Shown piece by piece: positions 60,232 to 64,000 of a stretch of DNA of 64,000 nucleotides. The stretch is from Phaeovibrio sulfidiphilus. GTDB taxonomy: Bacteria > Pseudomonadota > Alphaproteobacteria > Rhodospirillales > Rhodospirillaceae. The position numbers were made by a program, and so were the translations under genes. The notes beneath the pieces were generated by a model. It did not search any database and was not told where the DNA came from. It worked only from the letters and a program-made list of their open reading frames with translations. The number at the start of each line of letters is the position of its first letter. Position 1 is the first letter of the stretch. The stretch spans positions 186,001 through 250,000 of the forward strand of contig NZ_JACZHT010000004.1 of assembly GCF_014861485.1 (NCBI RefSeq). Reading direction: 5' to 3'.

Positions 60232-60894
60232 TCAGCGGCGGCTGTCAAGCCGGTGAAACACCGGAGGCGTGTGGGCGCTGCACGTGTCCTGGCCCTCGAC
60301 CGGGTTCACAAAGGGGTAGCAGCGGAAGGTCAGGTCGGACCCGGAGACCGTGATCCGGTCGTCGGCCTCGAACCCGGCGGGGGCAAAGAGGAAGTCCCGG
60401 CACTGGAGCCCCAGAAGGGAGCGGGTGCTGCCCGACTGCCAGGACGGTGCGTTGCAGGCCAGGGCAAACAGGTTGGCAAACAGCACGCCGTCGGCGGATT
60501 GGGGCGTCAGGTCCGTGGTCTCGATCGCATAGCGGACCGAGAGCGTGGCCCGGCCCCCCGTCGCGGCGGGGGTGGGCGAGGGGGAGGACGAGGGCGAGGC
60601 GACAACCGCGGCGCTGCGAAGCCGGGCAAGGGAGGTGATGGTTCCCAGAACCTGGTCCTGCTCGTAGCTCATCAAGGTGGCCTGCGTGTTCATCGTGTCG
60701 CCGGTGAACCACACCCGGACTTTGGCGCAGTAGGCGGGCAGGAAGTCGATGGCCAGACAGTCTGTCTCCCAGGTTCCGGACAGGACCGGCGGGGCCTGCA
60801 CCGTCGTCTGGGCGCGGGATGCGACCGGCAGCAGCAGGACGGTGAGCAGAAGAAGAAGGGCAGGCAGGAGTCTCGCGGGACGTCCGGAAATCAT
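60232..60894 (-). CDS. Secreted hypothetical protein
   Basis: 220 residues with a strong signal peptide (1-29, ends PVASRA). The mature part has a Ser/Pro-rich stretch (SPSSSPSPTPAATGG) and six or so cysteines (DCLAID, YCAKV, LACNA, LQCRDF, RCYPF, DTCSA) that could form disulphides. Predicted periplasmic or extracellular. No family recognised. Lies 23 bp before the glycosyltransferase start, so possibly co-transcribed. Confidence 0.7.
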   Translation of the reverse strand: MISGRPARLLPALLLLLTVLLLPVASRAQTTVQAPPVLSGTWETDCLAIDFLPAYCAKVRVWFTGDTMNTQATLMSYEQDQVLGTITSLARLRSAAVVASPSSSPSPTPAATGGRATLSVRYAIETTDLTPQSADGVLFANLFALACNAPSWQSGSTRSLLGLQCRDFLFAPAGFEADDRITVSGSDLTFRCYPFVNPVEGQDTCSAHTPPVFHRLDSRR

Positions 60895-60930
60895 GGGCAG
60901 CCTCTCGGGGAACCGGTGCGGGCAACAAAA

Positions 60931-60960
60931 ACGGAAAATGCGCCGTCTGGCGGCGCGTTT
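60931..60960. terminator. Bidirectional hairpin terminator candidate
   Basis: GCGCCG (60940-60945), loop TCTGG, CGGCGC (60951-60956), flanked by AAAA and GTTTT. On the minus strand the T-run follows the stem, so it would end the rquA transcript before the secreted-protein gene. Confidence 0.6.
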
Positions 60961-61108
60961 TCTGTGTGCACATGCCCGGGGCTTCAGGCGTGCGGGGATA
61001 CGGGACGCATCCCCGGCGGGGCCTGTCCCCCCGGTCGTCTGGACGGCGTCGGCCCGCCGGTGTCGGGGAGGCGTGTCCACCCCGTGCCCGGCGCCGGCCC
61101 GGGAGAGA

Positions 61109-61885
61109 CTACTCTGCCCGAACCGCAACCACCTTCTGGTACAGGCCGCCGAAGCAGGTTTCCTTGGTCCAGGTGAAGCCCTCGTCCCGGGTGGCGAAGC
61201 TGCGGATGTCGCGCTTCCACAGGGCATCGGCGTAGGGCTCCAGGAACCGGTTGACCGCCATCATGATGGGGCGCAGCGGGTGGAGCGTGGCCGGACGGTG
61301 ATAGTCCACAAACACCACCTTGCCGCCCGGACGGACCCCGGCCAGCAGCGCGTTGATGATGCGGGTTTTCCAGTCGTCCGGAACCTCGTGCAGCAGGAAG
61401 AAGCAGCAGATGCCGTCGAACTCGCGGCCCACGGGCTGGGAGGCGTCCGCCACCTTCAAGGTGACGTGCTTGCAGTCGGCGACCTTGACCCGGGTGTGCT
61501 CGACCTGGACGGGCTGGATGTCACGCACCTCGAGCGAGCCCTCGGGCCCGACCACATTGGCAAGGCGGCGGGAGAACGGTCCGTAGACGCTGGCCGGCTG
61601 CATGATGTCCTGACCGGGGGCGAACTCGCAGAACGCCCAGTCCATCAGGTAGCGGCCGTTGCCCCACAGGATGGACTCGACCACAATCCCCCGGTCCAGG
61701 AACCGGATATTCTGCGGCCGAACGTATGCCCATGTGTAGGTGTCCACAAGATAATCCGGGATGGCCGGGTTTCCGGCGACGGCCTCGGGGGTGGCGTCCT
61801 TTGCCGACGCGGTGGACATGGGAGTGATGTACGATTCGTCGATCGCAACACCTGCTGCGGTCATGGTTATGCTGGACTTGTTCAT
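61109..61885 (-). CDS. rquA: Rhodoquinone biosynthesis methyltransferase-like protein RquA
   Basis: Converts ubiquinone to rhodoquinone, the low-potential quinone used for anaerobic fumarate reduction. The 258 residues have the family landmarks YLVDTYTWAYVRP near 45, ICCFFLLHEVPDDW, VVFVDYHRPATLHPLRP and ETCFGGLYQKVV at the end. The Rossmann SAM-type core is degenerate (ASVYGPFSRRLANVVG), as described for RquA. The MNKSS start has GGAGAG 6 bases upstream; MESVR at 61900 is an alternative. Supports placement near Rhodospirillum-type bacteria. Confidence 0.88.
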   Translation of the reverse strand: MNKSSITMTAAGVAIDESYITPMSTASAKDATPEAVAGNPAIPDYLVDTYTWAYVRPQNIRFLDRGIVVESILWGNGRYLMDWAFCEFAPGQDIMQPASVYGPFSRRLANVVGPEGSLEVRDIQPVQVEHTRVKVADCKHVTLKVADASQPVGREFDGICCFFLLHEVPDDWKTRIINALLAGVRPGGKVVFVDYHRPATLHPLRPIMMAVNRFLEPYADALWKRDIRSFATRDEGFTWTKETCFGGLYQKVVAVRAE

Positions 61886-62075
61886 GCGAACACTCTCCAT
61901 GGGGTTCGGGCACGGAGCAGGCAGTACCTCCCTGACCGTGGGACAGGGCTGGCCGTCGAGGGTCACGGCCGGAACGGGCCCGCGCGAAAAAGCGTAGGGG
62001 GCGGGGCTGCGCGACGTGGGCAACGGGCGCCGGGCGGGCAGCAAGGCGTCATAAAGGAACCTGGCGCGCCGCCGA

Positions 62076-62081
62076 TGTCAA
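62076..62081 (-). promoter_or_regulatory. Candidate -35 element for rquA
   Basis: A perfect TTGACA on the minus strand overlaps the stop of the START-domain gene. The nearest -10-like hexamer (TTTATG) is about 20 bases away, so spacing is long and the call weak. Confidence 0.25.
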
Positions 62082-62545
62082 GCGGGACGCACCCGGGGCG
62101 CGGATAATCCCGAATTCTCCCGGTATACAGCATGCGCCCTTCGGCAGAAGGCGTCCACCATGGTTTTGGCCGCATCCCGCGACAGGCGTGACACCACCAG
62201 ATCCAGAGCCGGAGAGGCCATCTGCAGGTCCATGGACAGGGACACCCGGCAGCCCTGCTCGAGCTCCTCGAAGCCCCAGAACAGCTCCAGGTGTTTCAGG
62301 CCGCCGCCTTTCGCGGCGACGTGGATTCGGTTCGGACGCTCCATGGTGGTCCGGGACAGAAAACGCAGGCGCACCGGCCCCAGGCCCATGGTCTGGATCG
62401 TCTGGTAGACACCGTCCTCCTGCCCGATGATCTTCGAATCGACCCACCAGGGCACGAACGCCGGGTAGGATTCGACGTCGGCGACCAGGTCGAACATCCG
62501 TTCGGCCGGGTAGGGGGAGACGCACTGGGCGTGGTAGCGGGCCAT
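62078..62545 (-). CDS. COQ10/RatA-family START-domain protein
   Basis: 155 residues starting MARYHAQCVSPYPAERMFDLVADVESYPAFVPWW, the typical opening of the polyketide cyclase/COQ10 group. The fold binds hydrophobic ligands; COQ10 members bind ubiquinone and aid respiration, while the RatA label comes from an E. coli homologue. Beside rquA a quinone-binding role is attractive. It lies 3 bp after elbB. Confidence 0.88.
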   Translation of the reverse strand: MARYHAQCVSPYPAERMFDLVADVESYPAFVPWWVDSKIIGQEDGVYQTIQTMGLGPVRLRFLSRTTMERPNRIHVAAKGGGLKHLELFWGFEELEQGCRVSLSMDLQMASPALDLVVSRLSRDAAKTMVDAFCRRAHAVYRENSGLSAPRVRPA

Positions 62546-62548
62546 GGC

Positions 62549-63214
62549 TCAGGTGCCGACCATGGCGGCCAGTTCGTCCACCGCCTTCTGGATCCCATCC
62601 GCAATGTCGGACAGGGGCGCCGGGGCCATGTAGCACGGGGTGCTGACGATCCGGTTTTCCCGGTCCAGGATGGCGTCCCGCGCGCTGGCGGGGCGGTGTC
62701 CCGCCCCCATGGCCTCCAGGGCCTCCTCGACGGTTGCGTCCGCACCCACCGTCACGGTCACGTTCCCCAGAACCCGGGCGACCACCACCGGGGCGATGCA
62801 CCACACACCGATGGGGTGGCGCGCCGCGTGGGCCGCGCGCAGGGCTTTCTCCACGTCCCGGTTGACCGAGCACGAGGCGCCGTCGAACGCGAACGAGCAC
62901 AGGTTCTTGGCGGCTCCAAACCCGCCGGGGATAATCAGGATATCCGATTCGTCCGTGCTGTACTCGGACAGGGGCCGGATCTTGCCCCGGGCGATGCGCG
63001 CCGATTCCGTCAGCACGTTGCGGGTCTCGCCCGGCGAGGGCTGGTTCCGGTAATGGTCAATCACATGGTGCTGGGGGATGTCCGGAGCAAAGCACTGCAC
63101 GTCCCCTCCCCTGCGGCTGATGGCCAGAAGGGTCAGGACGCTTTCCTGGATCTCCGCGCCGTCGAACACGCCGCAGCCCGACAGGACAACGGCAAAACGG
63201 AGGCGTTTGGTCAT
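62549..63214 (-). CDS. elbB: Isoprenoid biosynthesis glyoxalase ElbB
   Basis: DJ-1/PfpI-fold protein of 221 residues: FAVVLSGCGVFDGAEIQESVL at the start, DILIIPGGFGAAKNLCSFAF in the middle, and the nucleophile-elbow Cys in VWCIAP. ElbB homologues have glyoxalase activity in vitro and are linked to isoprenoid synthesis. ATG 63214 follows GAGGTG. Co-transcribed with the START-domain gene. Confidence 0.9.
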   Translation of the reverse strand: MTKRLRFAVVLSGCGVFDGAEIQESVLTLLAISRRGGDVQCFAPDIPQHHVIDHYRNQPSPGETRNVLTESARIARGKIRPLSEYSTDESDILIIPGGFGAAKNLCSFAFDGASCSVNRDVEKALRAAHAARHPIGVWCIAPVVVARVLGNVTVTVGADATVEEALEAMGAGHRPASARDAILDRENRIVSTPCYMAPAPLSDIADGIQKAVDELAAMVGT

Positions 63215-63328
63215 CGGACACCTCATGGAGTGTCGGGGTTGAACCGGGAATGGTTGAGGTCATTGACGTTATTATGGAATATTTGAGCCCCAAATGCTCT
63301 GTCCGTCAACCCCGCGGAGGATGAACCT

Positions 63329-64000
63329 GTGTACAATGTGCCCGCATCTCTGGAAAACGCCCCTGCGCTTCGCGCCCTATGGACCCGGACGGGGCGGATG
63401 ACCGCCCTGGGCAACGCCCTTGCCTTTTTGCACTGGGACCAGGCGACCCTGATGCCCTCGGGGGCGGCCGGAACCCGGGCCCTCGAGAGTGCGGCCCTGG
63501 AGGGGCTGGCCCACGAGATGCTCACCGCGACCGAGACCGGAGACCTGCTGGAGGCCGCCGAGGCCGAGGCCCGGACCCTGGACGCGGACCCCCGGGAGGT
63601 GGCCCTGGTGCAGGCCAACCTGCGTGAGGTGCGCCGGCAGTACACCCGGGCCACGATCCTGGACCGGGACCTGGTGGAGGCCCTGGCCGTCGCGGCCTCG
63701 ACCTGCGAGACCGCCTGGCGCGCCGCCCGGGAGGAGCGCTCGTTTGCGGTGGTGCGCGAGCCGTTCGAGACCCTGCTTGCCCGGGTGCGGGAGTCCGCCG
63801 GGGCGCAGGCGTCGGTTCTGGGGTGCAGCCCCTGGGAGGCACTTCTGGACGCCTTCGAGCCCGGGGCCACGGAAGCGGGCATCGACCGGGTGTTCTCGGA
63901 GCTGGAGGGCTTCCTTCCGGACTTCATCTCCGAGGTGATCGAGCAGCGCACGGGCAATCCGGATCCGGGGCTGCCCGAAGGCCCCTTCCCGGAGGCCATC
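63329..64000 (+). CDS. M32 carboxypeptidase (Taq type), 3' part outside window
   Basis: N-terminal 224 residues of a thermostable carboxypeptidase 1 family protein. Visible family features are LGNALAFLHWDQATLMPSGAAGTRA near residue 30 and long helical segments after it. The zinc site HEXXH is beyond the window. The GTG at 63329 was chosen because GGAGG lies 8 bases upstream and the preceding frame is closed by context. Divergent from elbB. Open at the window edge, not broken. Confidence 0.85.
   Translation, partial: MYNVPASLENAPALRALWTRTGRMTALGNALAFLHWDQATLMPSGAAGTRALESAALEGLAHEMLTATETGDLLEAAEAEARTLDADPREVALVQANLREVRRQYTRATILDRDLVEALAVAASTCETAWRAAREERSFAVVREPFETLLARVRESAGAQASVLGCSPWEALLDAFEPGATEAGIDRVFSELEGFLPDFISEVIEQRTGNPDPGLPEGPFPEAI

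Overview
The window reads as chromosomal DNA of a GC-rich, facultatively anaerobic alphaproteobacterium, most likely a relative of the purple non-sulphur Rhodospirillales. The grounds are very high GC by eye, System I cytochrome c maturation genes, a rhodoquinone gene (rquA), a narK1K2GHJI nitrate respiration operon, and a full molybdenum cofactor plus molybdate uptake block. No rRNA, tRNA or CRISPR array was seen. Functions are read from translated sequence and family knowledge; no database search was run.

Layout. 1-2078 (minus): ccmF (cut by the window edge), ccmE, ccmD, ccmC. 2528-12344 (minus): one long operon for uptake of an unidentified metal or metal chelate: binding protein, FecCD-type permease, ATPase, TonB-dependent receptor, a DUF4213/DUF364 protein, a MOSC protein, and a private TonB-ExbB-ExbD-ExbD motor. 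Its leader carries a sigma-54 promoter at 12419-12433 and two GTAC-N6-GTAC-like sites at 12487-12529. It is divergent from a NifA/AnfA/VnfA-type activator (12618-14360). A fragment of that activator's 3' end, identical over 124 bp, lies past the far end of the operon (2307-2430). 14661-16893: hybrid cluster protein and an Rrf2/NsrR-like regulator. 17313-26772 (minus): narK1-narK2-narGHJI. 27005-28582: an unusual NIT-CRP fusion regulator. 28679-36312 (plus): moaA, moaC-moaB fusion, moeA, moaD, moaE, mobA, a small unknown, modABC. FNR/DNR-type boxes precede both narK1 and moaA, so nitrate reductase and its cofactor supply are probably switched on together.

37328-52545 is an integrated mobile island: large serine recombinase, a 10-bp tandem repeat field, MOBP relaxase and MobC with a candidate oriT, a duplicated two-gene module, a lower-GC defence cassette, a run of plasmid-type hypotheticals, a thermonuclease and a primase remnant. 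The defence cassette has an XRE regulator, an amino-DNA methyltransferase, a PD-(D/E)xK-like protein, a roughly 220-residue middle component and a Rad50-like ATPase. The island lies between two AhpD-like paralogues (36684-37115 and 52936-53367); the second has a broken CxxC motif.

53531-64000 is core genome: smc, a DsbA-like protein, two glycosyltransferases, a secreted unknown, rquA, a COQ10/RatA-like START protein, elbB, and the start of an M32 carboxypeptidase.

The strongest candidates for something new are the sigma-54-controlled metal-uptake cassette with its duplicated activator end, the methyltransferase-linked three-component ATPase/nuclease cassette, and the NIT-CRP regulator.
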